The notes: generated by a model from the letters alone, not told the origin. A DNA stretch of 64,000 nt from Actinobacillus sp. GY-402 (GCF_014843355.1 NZ_CP062137.1:2170001-2234000); one strand, 5' to 3'. Positions 48,570-59,600 are shown, counted from the first letter of the stretch. Numbers and translations are program-made.

Positions 48570-49130
48570 TTAATGCCCGTGATGACTGGTGCTGTAAAGC
48601 ACTTTGTCGGTATAAGCCATCGCCACGGCGGATATTAAGAAACCGAGGTGCAGCAATAATTGCCACATCATGGTTTTTTCCGGCATATTGGCAGCGTTCA
48701 CGAAGGTTTGCAGCAAATGAATGGACGAAATGCTGATGATCGACATGGATAATTTCACTTTCAGCACCGAGGCGTTAACGTGATCCAGCCATTCAGGTTC
48801 GTCGGGATGATCTTCCGTGTTCAGTTTCGACACGAAAATTTCATAACCGCCGATAACCACCATCACCAGTAAATTGGCAATCATCACCACATCGATTAAA
48901 TTCAGCACCGAAAGCATGATGGCGTTGCTGTCCAGTTCGTTAATGGTGGACAGCAATTCCCACAGGGATTTGATAAATTTATAAGCATAAATCCCTTGAA
49001 CCACAATTAATCCCAAATAAATCGGCAACTGCAACCAGCGACTGGCAAAAATAATCTGTCCGATAACGTTCGATTTACGTCGGTATTTCGCCATTTTTTC
49101 TTCCGTTTTTTTGCTTTCCGGATAATCCAT
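48570..49130 (-). CDS. yqhA: UPF0114-family membrane protein YqhA
   Basis: 186 residues from the ATG at 49128-49130; the frame also has an ATG three codons earlier that directly abuts the aagga ribosome binding site, so the second ATG with an 8-nt gap is preferred. Three or four membrane helices; [30 protein letters not shown] and the C-terminal helix pair match YqhA. Longer N-terminus than E. coli (164 residues). Function unknown. Confidence 0.85.
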   Translation of the reverse strand: MDYPESKKTEEKMAKYRRKSNVIGQIIFASRWLQLPIYLGLIVVQGIYAYKFIKSLWELLSTINELDSNAIMLSVLNLIDVVMIANLLVMVVIGGYEIFVSKLNTEDHPDEPEWLDHVNASVLKVKLSMSIISISSIHLLQTFVNAANMPEKTMMWQLLLHLGFLISAVAMAYTDKVLYSTSHHGH

Positions 49131-49167
49131 TTCTTTCATTCCTTAAAATAATCAATAAAAAATAACA

Positions 49168-50637
49168 TCAAAGTTCGGGCTTATCGTCAACGGCTTTCAC
49201 CACCAACAATTTGTCCGTATCAATATCGTTATGCAGCAATTCCACTTTAGGCAAGGTTTTATTGGCTTTTGCCGATAAATCCTTAAAGCGTTCCACTTTG
49301 CCCGCTAAACCCTGTTGTCCCACCAAAGCGGTAACCGTTTCGTTATAACGACTGCTGACGCTGGAAAGCGTCGCGCCGAGTTTCGCCAAGCGTTCCGCCA
49401 CCAGACAAATCTGATTGTAAATTTCGCCGGCGCGTTCGCTGATTTCACGGGCTTCTTCGTTACCCCGTTCCATCCGCCATAAATTCGCCACCGTGCGCAG
49501 AATCGGCATGAGCGTGGTATAAGATACCAAAATGACGTTTTTGTTATAACCGAAATTAAACAAATCCGCATCGGCTTTCATGGCTTCGATATAAGCGGGT
49601 TCCACCGCAATAAACATCAGCACGAAATTCGGACTGCGCATGCCGATCAGGTTGCTGTAATCCTTTTGCGACAAATCATTAATGTGATTGCGCACGGCTT
49701 TCAAATGTTCGCGCATAAATTGCGCACGCTGCGATTCATCGTCGCAGCCGACCGCACTTTCATAAGCCACCAGCGACATTTTGCTGTCGATAATCAAATG
49801 TTTGTTATCGGGCAAATACACCACAAAATCCGGATAATTATTTTTGCCGTGCTGATCTTTAAAATGCGCCTGTGAGCGGTAATGTTCGTCCTTCACCAAG
49901 CCCGCCGATTGCAGCGCCCGCTCAAGCTGTACTTCGCCCCAGTTGCCGAGGGTTTTCTTTTCGCCTTTCAGGGCGGATGTCAGATTATTCGCTTCCTGCG
50001 ACATGGCAAGCCCGATGTCGAGCACTTTTTTAATTTCCGATTCCAGCGCCGTATTACCTTTCACATTTTCCGAATGAATTTCATTCACCCGTTTCTGGAA
50101 TCCTTCAATCTGTTCGCGAAACGGCTTCAGCAAAGCATCCAACGCGGTTTGATTGGATTGACTGAACGATTGGGATTTTTCCTCCAGAATACGATTCGCC
50201 AGATTCTGAAATTCCACCGAAAGCTGTTGTTTGGATTGCGCAAAAGTTTGTTGTTGTTCCGCAAAATTTTTCTCTTTTTCCGACAGCTTAATCTTAAACG
50301 CGGTTAATTCCTGTGAAAGTGCGGTCAGTTTTTCGCGAGTTTTTTCGAGTTCCCGGCGTTCCGTCTGTAATGCCAAATCCCGCTCGGTGATTTCGTTACG
50401 CAAATAATCGTTGCTGGTTTGAAACCGCGCCGCCGCCAGATCCTGCTGACTTTTTAATTCACCCAGCGCGTCAAATTTATCCGCCAGCCGATTGTAATCC
50501 TGAATATTTTTAGTCAAATCCTGTTGTAATTCCTGCACATCGCGACTGCGGCGCATCAGCATAAACAGCAAAACAAGACACAATAGCGCCAGCAAAAGTG
50601 CGGTCAATAAATAAGGATTTTCGAGAAGTCGTTGCAT
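49168..50637 (-). CDS. rmuC: DNA recombination protein RmuC
   Basis: 489 residues. N-terminal membrane helix (about 8-27), long coiled coil (about 30-170), then the RmuC domain with KTLGNWGEVQLERAL, DFVVYLPD and IDSKMSLVAYE, a PD-(D/E)xK-like nuclease core. Limits inversions between short inverted repeats in E. coli, a fitting job in a genome full of paired uptake sequences. Contains three uptake sequences (49751, 50317, 50596). Confidence 0.93.
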   Translation of the reverse strand: MQRLLENPYLLTALLLALLCLVLLFMLMRRSRDVQELQQDLTKNIQDYNRLADKFDALGELKSQQDLAAARFQTSNDYLRNEITERDLALQTERRELEKTREKLTALSQELTAFKIKLSEKEKNFAEQQQTFAQSKQQLSVEFQNLANRILEEKSQSFSQSNQTALDALLKPFREQIEGFQKRVNEIHSENVKGNTALESEIKKVLDIGLAMSQEANNLTSALKGEKKTLGNWGEVQLERALQSAGLVKDEHYRSQAHFKDQHGKNNYPDFVVYLPDNKHLIIDSKMSLVAYESAVGCDDESQRAQFMREHLKAVRNHINDLSQKDYSNLIGMRSPNFVLMFIAVEPAYIEAMKADADLFNFGYNKNVILVSYTTLMPILRTVANLWRMERGNEEAREISERAGEIYNQICLVAERLAKLGATLSSVSSRYNETVTALVGQQGLAGKVERFKDLSAKANKTLPKVELLHNDIDTDKLLVVKAVDDKPEL

Positions 50638-50715
50638 AAAAATTCCTTCGTTTTAGGTTGTAGTATAAACGAAAACAGGTAAAATCAAGTGACTATTTTT
50701 TATGAGAACAGGTTG

Positions 50716-51260
50716 ATGACATCCGCGCTTTTCGAACACACCAGACATCAGGAACTTTGCCCGCAATGCGGTTCGCCGCTGCAAATCCGGCAAAGCAAAA
50801 AAGGTTTGTTTTTGGGCTGTTCGGGCTATCCGAATTGTGATTATCTCAAGCCGTTACAGCCTTATAACGCAAGCAAAATCCTGAAACAATTGGACGAAAT
50901 CTGTCCCGAATGCGGTAAAAATTTGCAGCTTAAAACGGGTAATTACGGCATGTTTATCGGTTGCAGCGGTTATCCGGACTGTCGTTTCGTGGTGCATGAC
51001 GAAGCGGAACCCGCGCAAAAAAGCTTTCCCTGCCCCGAATGTAAAAAAGGCGAATTGGTGGCGCGACGCGGACACCGGGGCAAAAGCTTTTACGGTTGTA
51101 ACCGTTTTCCCGCCTGTAAATTCACCGTTTCCGGCAAACTTTACGCTGTCGGCTGTCCGCAATGCGGCGGTTCGCCGGTGGTATTAAAAAAACAAACGGA
51201 AACCCACCGCGTTTTTGTTTGCCTGAACAAAAGCTGTAAACATCAATTTAACAAAGAACT

Positions 51261-51264
<4 letters not shown>
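50716..51264 (+). CDS. yrdD: Topoisomerase I-like zinc-ribbon protein YrdD
   Basis: 182 residues from ATG 50716, which gives MTSALF as in E. coli YrdD (MAKSALF); a GTG at 50689 with a fair ribosome binding site would add nine residues. Four zinc ribbons of the topoisomerase I C-terminal type: CPQCG...CSGYPNC, CPECG...CSGYPDC, CPECK...CNRFPAC and CPQCG...C. Probably binds single-stranded DNA or RNA; role not known. Coupled by ATGA to tsaC; order yrdD-tsaC-aroE is conserved. Confidence 0.88.
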
Positions 51265-52624
<1,360 letters not shown>

Positions 52625-52627
52625 TAC

Positions 52628-52669
52628 AAAAGTGCGGTGAAAAAACGTGAGATTTTTTCACCGCACTTT
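52628..52669. terminator. USS-type hairpin after aroE
   Basis: AAAGTGCGGTGAAAAAA and TTTTTTCACCGCACTTT, perfect arms of 17 bp with an 8-nt loop, between the convergent aroE and exported-protein gene. Confidence 0.82.
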
Positions 52670-52710
52670 GATCGCAATGTTATATCGGGCGGATTAATCC
52701 GCCTTAATTT

Positions 52711-53151
52711 TTAAATATGAAAACGGATTTCCGTTTTTGCCGCGGTTAAATCCGACTGCGTCGCGGCTTGTTCCAGGCTGTCGATGAGTTTATTCAATTT
52801 CCAGCCGGCGTAAGTTGCGTCCAATTGCGCCCGACGATTATCGGCCGATTCGCCGAAATCGAACGTCTGCGCTTTTATTGCCGCTTTCGCCTGTTGCGCC
52901 AATTCTTTTGCGTCGGTTGCTAAGCGGTTGAACGTCGTTATGTCGGAAGCTTGATTTAACTGATTTAATTTCGCGTTTAACGCCGTTTTTAGCGCATCGT
53001 AACGATTGGTTTCCACTTTCACCGCACGGTGAGTTTGGTTTGAAATATCGCGCGTAATCTGGCGTTCCATATGGCTCGCTGCGCTGGCCTGCGTGGCGAA
53101 TGCTGCGGTGACGAATGCGAAAGTGAGGGTTTTAATCATTGAATGTTTCAT
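52711..53151 (-). CDS. Small exported helical protein of unknown function
   Basis: 146 residues. Signal peptide ending TQASA (residue 24), mature protein rich in A, Q, K, T and D with predicted helices (DALKTALNAKLNQLNQ, LATDAKELAQQAKAAIKAQ). No domain recognised; it looks like small periplasmic stress or adhesion-modulating proteins. Good ribosome binding site aaggaaaag. Divergent from a LysR-type regulator gene 141 bp away, which may control it. Confidence 0.65.
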   Translation of the reverse strand: MKHSMIKTLTFAFVTAAFATQASAASHMERQITRDISNQTHRAVKVETNRYDALKTALNAKLNQLNQASDITTFNRLATDAKELAQQAKAAIKAQTFDFGESADNRRAQLDATYAGWKLNKLIDSLEQAATQSDLTAAKTEIRFHI

Positions 53152-53292
53152 TAATCTTTTCCTTAAAAATGTTGGTTAATAACGGTTAAACAAACGACGT
53201 TCGTCGTTCGATGGCTGGCATTATAAAGAATTAAATTAATATGATAAGATTGCCAATAGATAATTCACTTTTAATGAAAAGTTAATAATACT

Positions 53293-54192
53293 ATGCAGAG
53301 CTCAATTTACGGTTATCTCACTTATTTTCATGAAATCGTTAACGAAGGATCTATCGCGGCGGCGGCAAGAAAGCTGGAAATCGCCCCGCCGGCGGTAAGT
53401 AACGCGCTGAAACTGTTGGAACGCCATCTCGGTTTGCCGTTGTTTACCCGCACCACCCGCAAAATGGAGTTGACGGAAGCGGGGCAACGGTTGTTCGATT
53501 CCACCCGGGATATAATTCAAGGGTTGGATTCGGCCATGGAATCCGTTCGCGATTTAGCCCTGAAGCCTTCAGGTTTGGTGCGGGTGACGACCTCTTCGAT
53601 TGCGTATTTATTGGTCGTCAAACCGTATTTTGCCGAATTTTGCCGGCGTTATCCCGATATTCGGCTGGAAATTTCCGTGAATGACGGCATTGTGGATATC
53701 GTAAAAGATGGTTTTGATGTGGGTATTCGTTTCGGCGACAGGCTGGAACAAAATGTTGTGGCCAAAAAATTGCTCGATCCGGTGCGGTTGGGGCTTTATG
53801 CGTCGGAAAACTATATTCGGAAATACGGCAAGCCGGAAACCTTACAGGATTTGAGCCGTCATAAACTGCTGGGTTATCGTTTTGTTACGGCAAATCGTAT
53901 TTATCCGCTGACCTTAAATCAGGACGGCAGAGAAATTTCGGTGGACATACCGCACGTTATTGTGACCAATAATGTGATGGTCGAGCTGGATTCCGTGCGG
54001 CAGGGCGTGGCATTGGGGCTGTTGTTCGAGCCGGTGGTTAACGCGCTGCACGATCGCGAGAAGTTTATTCCCGTGCTGGAAAAGCACTGGACGCAATATC
54101 CCGAGCTGTTTTTGTTTTATATGCAACACAGTCAGAAAGCCGGCCGAGTGCGAGCATGGATTGATTTTCTACTGGAAAAAACATCGGCTTGA
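53293..54192 (+). CDS. LysR-type transcriptional regulator
   Basis: 299 residues. N-terminal winged HTH: FHEIVNEGSIAAAARKLEIAP then AVSNALKLLERHLG, and a periplasmic-binding-type effector domain (90-295) with DGIVDIVKDGFDVGIRFGDRL, the CrgA/AaeR-like subgroup. The start ATG at 53293 has no clear Shine-Dalgarno. Divergent from the small exported protein gene; that is its most likely target. Effector unknown. Confidence 0.85.
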   Translation: MQSSIYGYLTYFHEIVNEGSIAAAARKLEIAPPAVSNALKLLERHLGLPLFTRTTRKMELTEAGQRLFDSTRDIIQGLDSAMESVRDLALKPSGLVRVTTSSIAYLLVVKPYFAEFCRRYPDIRLEISVNDGIVDIVKDGFDVGIRFGDRLEQNVVAKKLLDPVRLGLYASENYIRKYGKPETLQDLSRHKLLGYRFVTANRIYPLTLNQDGREISVDIPHVIVTNNVMVELDSVRQGVALGLLFEPVVNALHDREKFIPVLEKHWTQYPELFLFYMQHSQKAGRVRAWIDFLLEKTSA

Positions 54193-54249
54193 GGGAAAAG
54201 TGCGGTGAAAAAATTTGAAGTTTTTTGGGGCGCTTATCAATATAACAGG

Positions 54250-55173
54250 CTATAGCGCCGATTGAATAAAAATATCCCATAAAGCTTCGACCGTTTTACG
54301 CATTTTCTCTGTCGAGCGGTATAGCCGGATTTCAATGGGCAGTCGGTAATCGGGGTTTTCCGTTGCCGCTATAATATCACCGTTTTTAACGTCTTGTTCC
54401 GCCAGCGTTTCCGGTAGCCATGCTACGCCGTCTCCTGCTTTCACCATCGCCAGCAGTGTAGCGGCCAAATCAGAGGTGAATGCCAGTTTCAGCTTATCGC
54501 CGATTCGATTGATTGCCGCCGTATTGGCGATAATTCGCCCGATTCCTGATTCATTACTAAAGGACAAATAAGGAATTTTCTTCTCATTATCGATTGCCCA
54601 TAAAGGCTGTCGGCCGTTCTTTCCGGTTTTGCTGTACGGAATCAATCTATCAACGCCTAAACGCAGACTGGAAAAGTTTTCCGGCGATAAGTTGAGCTGC
54701 ATATAGGGATGATAATGACAAAGCAGAAATTGTGATTGTCCCTGTAACAGCGTACGTTCGCATGCATGTAACGTGTCGGAAAGCAAACGAAACGCCCCGA
54801 AACGAGCGATATCATGGTTGTGTCGTAATAATTCCGGAAAAAATGAAAATGATAAGGAATGGGTGGCGGCAATAACTACATCGGAGCGATTCTTATCCGC
54901 CATATCCAGTGCCTCATTTCGGGTATTATCGATTATTCTTAGAATTTCCGGCACTTTCGAACAAAACTTTTCTCCTGCCGGGGTTAGCTGCACACCTCGT
55001 CGATTACGAACAAACAGCGGTGTGCCGACCCATTGTTCCAATGCTTGAATCCGACGGCTAAATGCCGACTGTGTTACATAACGTGTCGTCGCTGCTTGCG
55101 AAAAATTCAGTTTTTCGGCCAGCACAATACAGTCTTTCAACCATGTTATCTCTAAGTTATGAAAATCTTGCAT
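54250..55173 (-). CDS. HypT-like LysR-type regulator, next to D-tartrate dehydratase
   Basis: 307 residues from the ATG at 55171-55173, 8 nt after agga; upstream in-frame ATGs would add up to 18 residues. HTH region NFSQAATTRYVTQSAFSRRIQALE; the effector domain begins with IAATHSLSFSFFPELL, resembling E. coli HypT (AAAHSLS). Divergent from the D-tartrate dehydratase gene with 163 bp between starts, so probably its regulator; the inducer may be tartrate. Base use is more AT-rich than the neighbouring core genes, hinting at acquisition. Confidence 0.82.
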   Translation of the reverse strand: MQDFHNLEITWLKDCIVLAEKLNFSQAATTRYVTQSAFSRRIQALEQWVGTPLFVRNRRGVQLTPAGEKFCSKVPEILRIIDNTRNEALDMADKNRSDVVIAATHSLSFSFFPELLRHNHDIARFGAFRLLSDTLHACERTLLQGQSQFLLCHYHPYMQLNLSPENFSSLRLGVDRLIPYSKTGKNGRQPLWAIDNEKKIPYLSFSNESGIGRIIANTAAINRIGDKLKLAFTSDLAATLLAMVKAGDGVAWLPETLAEQDVKNGDIIAATENPDYRLPIEIRLYRSTEKMRKTVEALWDIFIQSAL

Positions 55174-55336
55174 GACAGCATTCCTGATTAACATTGGACG
55201 AAGATCATTTCGATATTTAATATTCATAATGAAAATTGAATGGAAAAGATAAATAAAATCTTTTCTAGATTATATTTACAATCCTGTAGTTATGCAATTT
55301 ATGCATAAATCTTGTTGCTTTTTAAAGGAGGATACT

Positions 55337-56500
55337 ATGCGTATTACCGATATTCTTGAAGTTACCAAACCTATTTCTTCCCCTATCCGAAACGCCTATA
55401 TCGATTTCAGTCAAATGACCTGCAGTATGGTTGCCGTGGTGACCGATGTCGTGATTGACGGGCGCCGCGTGGTGGGCTACGGCTTTAACTCCAACGGACG
55501 TTACGGGCAGGGCGGTTTGATTCGTGACCGCTTCCGCGACCGCATTCTCAAAGCCGATCCTGACAGTTTGCTGAACGACAAAGGCGACAATCTCGATCCG
55601 CACCGCATCTGGGATGTAATGATGACGAATGAAAAACCGGGTGGGCACGGCGAACGTTCGGTGGCGGTCGGCACCTTGGACATGGCGATTTGGGACGCAG
55701 TGGCGAAAATTGCGCAAAAACCGTTGTTCCAATTATTAGCTGATCGCGAAGGAATCCAAGCCAATCCACGTATTTTCGTGTACGCTGCCGGCGGTTATTA
55801 TTATCCGGGTAAAGATTTGAAAGCTTTACAGCAGGAAATGCGCGGCTATATTCATCGCGGTTATAACGTAGTAAAAATGAAAATCGGCGGCGCCTCATTA
55901 GAAGAAGATCAACGCCGTATTGAAGCGGTATTACAGGAAATCGACGGTGACGCGCAACTGGCGGTAGACGCCAACGGTCGTTTTGATTTGGAAACCGCTA
56001 TCGCCTACGCCAAAATGCTGCGTCAATACCCGCTGTTCTGGTATGAAGAAGCGGGCGATCCGCTGGATTATGCTTTGCAAGCTGCATTGTCGGAATTCTA
56101 TCCGGGTACGATGGCGACTGGTGAAAATTTATTCTCTCATCATGAAGCACGCAATCTGTTACGTTACGGCGGCATGCGCCCGGACCGTGATTATTTGCAA
56201 TTCGACTGCGCCCTTTCCTACGGCTTGGTGGAATATCTCAGAACGCTGAAAGTGGTGAAAGACGCCGGCTGGTCGTGGTCGCGTTGTATTCCGCACGGCG
56301 GCCATCAAATGTCGCTCAATATCGCCGCCGGGCTGGGGTTGGGCGGTAACGAAAGCTATCCGGATTTATTCCAACCTTACGGTGGTTTCCCGGATTCCGT
56401 CCGGGTGGAAGACGGTCACATCGTCATGCCGGAACTGCCGGGCATCGGTTTTGAAGGCAAATCCGATCTGATTAAGGTTATGCGTGAATTAGCGGAATAA
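55337..56500 (+). CDS. tarD: D-tartrate dehydratase (enolase superfamily)
   Basis: 387 residues from ATG 55337 (site aaaggagg). Aligns along its full length with D-tartrate dehydratase of Bradyrhizobium japonicum as I remember it: TKPISSPIRNAYIDF, YGFNSNGRYGQGGLIR, GGHGERSVAVGT, SRCIPHGGHQMSLN. Enolase-superfamily catalytic set: KxK at K180 and K182, metal ligands D211, E237 and E263, and H320, each two residues below the B. japonicum K184/D213/E239/E265/H322. Dehydrates D-tartrate to oxaloacetate. No tartrate transporter is seen alongside; a LysR gene is divergent. Confidence 0.9.
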   Translation: MRITDILEVTKPISSPIRNAYIDFSQMTCSMVAVVTDVVIDGRRVVGYGFNSNGRYGQGGLIRDRFRDRILKADPDSLLNDKGDNLDPHRIWDVMMTNEKPGGHGERSVAVGTLDMAIWDAVAKIAQKPLFQLLADREGIQANPRIFVYAAGGYYYPGKDLKALQQEMRGYIHRGYNVVKMKIGGASLEEDQRRIEAVLQEIDGDAQLAVDANGRFDLETAIAYAKMLRQYPLFWYEEAGDPLDYALQAALSEFYPGTMATGENLFSHHEARNLLRYGGMRPDRDYLQFDCALSYGLVEYLRTLKVVKDAGWSWSRCIPHGGHQMSLNIAAGLGLGGNESYPDLFQPYGGFPDSVRVEDGHIVMPELPGIGFEGKSDLIKVMRELAE

Positions 56501-56514
56501 CGGTTTTCCATAAG

Positions 56515-56556
56515 AAAAGTGCGGTGAAAAAACGATGCGTTTTTTTCCCGCACTTG
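56515..56556. terminator. USS-type hairpin after tarD
   Basis: AAGTGCGGTGAAAAAA faces TTTTTTCCCGCACTT, two near-complementary arms; it lies between convergent tarD and rlmC. Confidence 0.7.
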
Positions 56557-56563
56557 AAGTGTG

Positions 56564-57757
56564 CTATTTCAGCGTTAACAATGTCAGCACTTCATAATGC
56601 GCGGTGTGCGGGAACATGTCGAACAGCCGGATTTTCCGCATTTGGTAATGGGTGAGAGATTGCAGATCTTTTCCCATGGTGACGGCGTTGCAGCTGGAAT
56701 AAAGCAGAAATTGCGGGCGCAGATTGTTAAGAAATTCCGCCAGCGGCTTGCCGATGCCGCGACGGGGCGGATTGACGATGACCAAATCCGGTTTGTCGTC
56801 ATCCTGATTCAAAGCGAAATTGGCGGCGTCGAGGGATTGAAAACGCACGTTTTTCAGACCGCACTTTTGCGCCGATAAGGTGGCGGAATAAACGGCGGAA
56901 GGCGAAATTTCAATGCCCGTCAGCGCCACGTCGGGATTGTTCGCCTGCAACGCCGCGGCGCAATGTAAACCGAATCCGCCCACGCCGCAGAACAAATCCC
57001 ACAACCGATTCACCGGCAAATCTTTCACCCAATTCTGTGCCGTGGCGTATAAACCTTCGGCGACGACGGGATTAGTCTGGAAAAAGCCTTGCGGGCGAAT
57101 GAACAACGGAATGCCGTTGAATCGTTCTTCCAGCACCTGTTGTTCGGTGAGAAAAATCTCTTTTTCGCCTTCCAGAATCGCCGCGTGTTGCGGTTGAACG
57201 TTCGCCGTGATCACGGTTAAATCGGGTAATTTTGTCAATAATCCCGCCAGTTCCCGTTGTATTAACCGCAATTTCGCTTCAGATCGCAACACGAAGCGTA
57301 ACATCAGTTTTTGATTGACGCGACTTTCCGTCAGCAAAATATATTTCAGCTCGCCTTTTTGTTTGGCAATGTTATAAGGCACTAACCCGGCCCGTCCGAT
57401 AAAATCCTTCAGCACGGAAAAAATGTCGGAAAACCGAGCGGGATAAAGCGGACAATCCGTTAAATCCGTCGCTTGGTTTTGTTCATTGATAATCCCCAAA
57501 ACCGGTCGTTCCACCGCACCGCTAACCACCATTTTGGCTTTATTGCGAAAGCCGGATTGCGCCGACTGAAACGGTGTCGTCCATTCAAGTTGAGATTGAT
57601 CCAATGCCGAAATTTGTTGTTTCAGATGGATTTGTTTCCGCGTTAATTGGGCGTCGTACGGCGTTTCGAGCCATTGGCAGGAAGTGCAGGTTCGGGTTTG
57701 GTAGTGGGGGCAGGTGATCATTTGGGTAATTTGGTTATTGAGATTGAATTCTGTCAT
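56564..57757 (-). CDS. rlmC: 23S rRNA (uracil747-C5)-methyltransferase
   Basis: 397 residues if the ATG at 57755-57757 is used; the ATG at 57719-57721 gives 385 and fits E. coli RlmC (375) better, but neither has a clear ribosome binding site. N-terminal 4Fe-4S cysteines ([14 protein letters not shown] and later CPLY), SAM motif [12 protein letters not shown], catalytic Cys in YSSCNAVTM. Methylates U747 of 23S rRNA. Near-end motif [16 protein letters not shown] is diagnostic. Confidence 0.93.
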   Translation of the reverse strand: MTEFNLNNQITQMITCPHYQTRTCTSCQWLETPYDAQLTRKQIHLKQQISALDQSQLEWTTPFQSAQSGFRNKAKMVVSGAVERPVLGIINEQNQATDLTDCPLYPARFSDIFSVLKDFIGRAGLVPYNIAKQKGELKYILLTESRVNQKLMLRFVLRSEAKLRLIQRELAGLLTKLPDLTVITANVQPQHAAILEGEKEIFLTEQQVLEERFNGIPLFIRPQGFFQTNPVVAEGLYATAQNWVKDLPVNRLWDLFCGVGGFGLHCAAALQANNPDVALTGIEISPSAVYSATLSAQKCGLKNVRFQSLDAANFALNQDDDKPDLVIVNPPRRGIGKPLAEFLNNLRPQFLLYSSCNAVTMGKDLQSLTHYQMRKIRLFDMFPHTAHYEVLTLLTLK

Positions 57758-57770
57758 TTCTGCTTTTCTT

Positions 57771-57890
57771 TGTCTCGCCAAAGAAAGGCGTTCGTTTTGT
57801 CTTGTTTCTTGAAAATAGTGAAATTTGCTTCACGAAAATCTTGCTAACTTGCGCGCTCAGACAAACAAGATTTTCCACAAATTTCATCGT
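57771..57890 (-). repeat. Copy A of a palindromic repeat (inverted)
   Basis: Nested inverted repeats: TGAAATTTG (57819-57827) with CAAATTTCA (57878-57886) outside, GAAAATCTTG (57834-57843) with CAAGATTTTC (57866-57875) inside. Its reverse complement matches copy B (58028-58098) in sequence and layout, including the loop TGAGCG. It also carries a CTTTCTTTGGCG/CAAAGAAAG arm next to the rlmC start. The 57782-58204 gap contains no gene that I can see. Confidence 0.8.
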
Positions 57891-57975
57891 TTTCGGATGG
57901 CAAAAAGGGGAACCGCTTGTTCATCTAAATTTATAGTTTTTTTATTAATTGTAAAAAAACGTTCAAAAATTTGAC

Positions 57976-57984
57976 CGCACTTTT
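57976..57984 (-). repeat. Single uptake sequence between repeat copies A and B
   Basis: ACCGCACTT followed by TTATTG, in an AT-rich spacer between the two repeat copies. Confidence 0.6.
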
Positions 57985-58027
57985 ATTGTAAAACTCTAAT
58001 GGGCCCCGTCTGAGGTGCCTGAGCGAC

Positions 58028-58198
58028 TTGAAATTTTTAGGAAAATAAGTTTGTTTGAGCGTAGCGAGTTTACTTATTTTCCGTGAAGAAAATTTCAATC
58101 AAGCGAAGAACAGAACCGAAGTCGGGGTGCACTTTCTTTTGCATACTTTTCTTTGTGCAGGCAAAGAAAAGTATGGCGCCTTTGGCGAAGCAAAGAAA
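58028..58198 (+). repeat. Copy B of the palindromic repeat
   Basis: Outer arms TTGAAATTTT (58028-58037) and AAAATTTCAA (58089-58098); inner arms GAAAATAAGT (58041-58050) and ACTTATTTTC (58072-58081); then CATACTTTTCTTTG (58142-58155), a 6-nt loop and CAAAGAAAAGTATG (58162-58175), all perfect. It is an inverted copy of element A, with a longer right part. Short reading frames across it are not genes. Confidence 0.85.
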
Positions 58199-58204
58199 GT
58201 AAGA

Positions 58205-59245
58205 TCAAACCGATTGCCATTGTTCCTGAAGTGCGGTTAATTTTTTCGAATTTTCCCGCCATCTGGCGGTTTGAGTCAATTCGTTCCAGTTAAAGGTTTT
58301 CTGTTTAAATAATGTCTGTAACCGCTGTTGGCGGGCTTCGAAGTGCGGTCGGCTTTCGTTAAGTTTTAGCTTGTCCAGTACTTGTACGACGCCGTCGGGT
58401 TCGTTGCACAGTAACAGCAAATCACAGCCGGCGTTGAGGGCTTTTTCGCTGCGGGTGACAAAATCGCCCATGAAACCGGCGCCTTTCATTCCGAGATCGT
58501 CGGAGAAAACGGCGCCTTTGAAGCCCAGTTTTTGACGCAAGATGTCCTGTAACCAATATTTTGAACCGCTGGCGGGCTGATCGTCGCAATCGGTGTAAAT
58601 AACGTGCGCCGGCATGACGGCGTCCAATTTATTTTGAGCGATGAGTTGCTGGAACGGTTGAATATCCCGTTCGAAAATAACGGCGCTCGGGCGGTCGTCG
58701 AAAGGCGTTTCCAGGTGGCTGTCAGCCAAAACCTGTCCGTGTCCGGGGAAATGTTTGCCGGTGCTTGCCATGCCGGCGGCGTGCATGCCGTCGATAAAGG
58801 CGGTTGCCAAAGGAACGGCGGATTCTGCGTCGTCGCAGAAGCTGCGATCGCCGATGGCTTTGCATTGGTGTCCCAAATCCAATACCGGCGCAAAGCTGAG
58901 ATCAATATCCAATGCCGCCATCTCCGCCGCCATTTGCCAGCCGGCTTCTTTTGCCATGGCGAGTTGCCGCGCCGGTTCCCGAATCAAGGCCGCGAAAGCT
59001 TGCATGGCGGGTAGTTTGGTGAACCCTTCACGGAAGCGTTGTACCCGTCCGCCTTCCTGATCCACCGTGATAAGCAACGGTTTTTTAACCCGCCGGCGGA
59101 TGTCTTTGATTAATGCCTGAATTTGTTCGCGATCGTAAAAATTTCGGGTAAACAGAATCAATCCGGCGACCAACGGATGTTCAAGCCGTTCGACTTCTTC
59201 CTGGTGCAAAGTTTGATCTTTCAGGTCGATAAGTAACGTGGACAT
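58205..59245 (-). CDS. nagZ: Beta-N-acetylglucosaminidase NagZ
   Basis: 346 residues, glycoside hydrolase family 3. Catalytic-loop KHFPGHG with the His that replaces a Glu acid/base, and nucleophile Asp in [10 protein letters not shown]. Frees GlcNAc from 1,6-anhydro-muropeptides in cell-wall recycling and can set AmpC inducer levels. Its ATG begins 1 bp after the ycfL stop. Two uptake sequences are near the 3' end (58230 and 58341). Confidence 0.95.
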   Translation of the reverse strand: MSTLLIDLKDQTLHQEEVERLEHPLVAGLILFTRNFYDREQIQALIKDIRRRVKKPLLITVDQEGGRVQRFREGFTKLPAMQAFAALIREPARQLAMAKEAGWQMAAEMAALDIDLSFAPVLDLGHQCKAIGDRSFCDDAESAVPLATAFIDGMHAAGMASTGKHFPGHGQVLADSHLETPFDDRPSAVIFERDIQPFQQLIAQNKLDAVMPAHVIYTDCDDQPASGSKYWLQDILRQKLGFKGAVFSDDLGMKGAGFMGDFVTRSEKALNAGCDLLLLCNEPDGVVQVLDKLKLNESRPHFEARQQRLQTLFKQKTFNWNELTQTARWRENSKKLTALQEQWQSV

Positions 59246-59246
59246 A

Positions 59247-59600
59247 TCAGTTTCGCAAATAAAGACGGTAATTCACGCTTTCCGGCGTCGGTTTTTGCAA
59301 CGGCAGGGCGTATTTTTGTTGCGGATTCAGCAACAAACTGCCGCTGTAAGCTTCCTGCGTGGCGCTGACGGGTTGGGTGACGCCGTTTTCCGCATACCAG
59401 AAAATATCGTAACGCACGGCCAGCGGCGCGTCGGTTTTATTTTTCACCCAGGCCGAATTATCGCTGACGCTTGCCTCAATGAACGGATTAAGCCCGGCGG
59501 TGATATTTAAAATCGGGTCGTGCGTGTGCACTAAATTTGGCCGGGAGGAACAGGCCGTCAGCAAAAGTGCGGTCACAAAAAGCAACGTTTTTTTCATCAT
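59247..59600 (-). CDS. ycfL: DUF1425 lipoprotein YcfL
   Basis: 117 residues. Lipoprotein signal peptide with LLTAC lipobox, Cys17; the mature part ([28 protein letters not shown]) matches the DUF1425/YcfL family, function unknown. Between hinT and nagZ as in E. coli, where lpoB and ycfN also lie. Its ATG overlaps the hinT stop (ATGA). An uptake sequence inside it encodes VTALLL of the signal peptide. Confidence 0.82.
   Translation of the reverse strand: MMKKTLLFVTALLLTACSSRPNLVHTHDPILNITAGLNPFIEASVSDNSAWVKNKTDAPLAVRYDIFWYAENGVTQPVSATQEAYSGSLLLNPQQKYALPLQKPTPESVNYRLYLRN

Noticed and set aside
53302-53520. Antisense frame at the start of the LysR gene
   Set aside because: No ribosome binding site or similarity; explained by codon use of the LysR gene.
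57647-58240. Reading frames of 60-66 codons at 57647-57847 and 58055-58240
   Set aside because: They cross the palindromic repeats or run antisense to rlmC and nagZ ends and have no translation signals.
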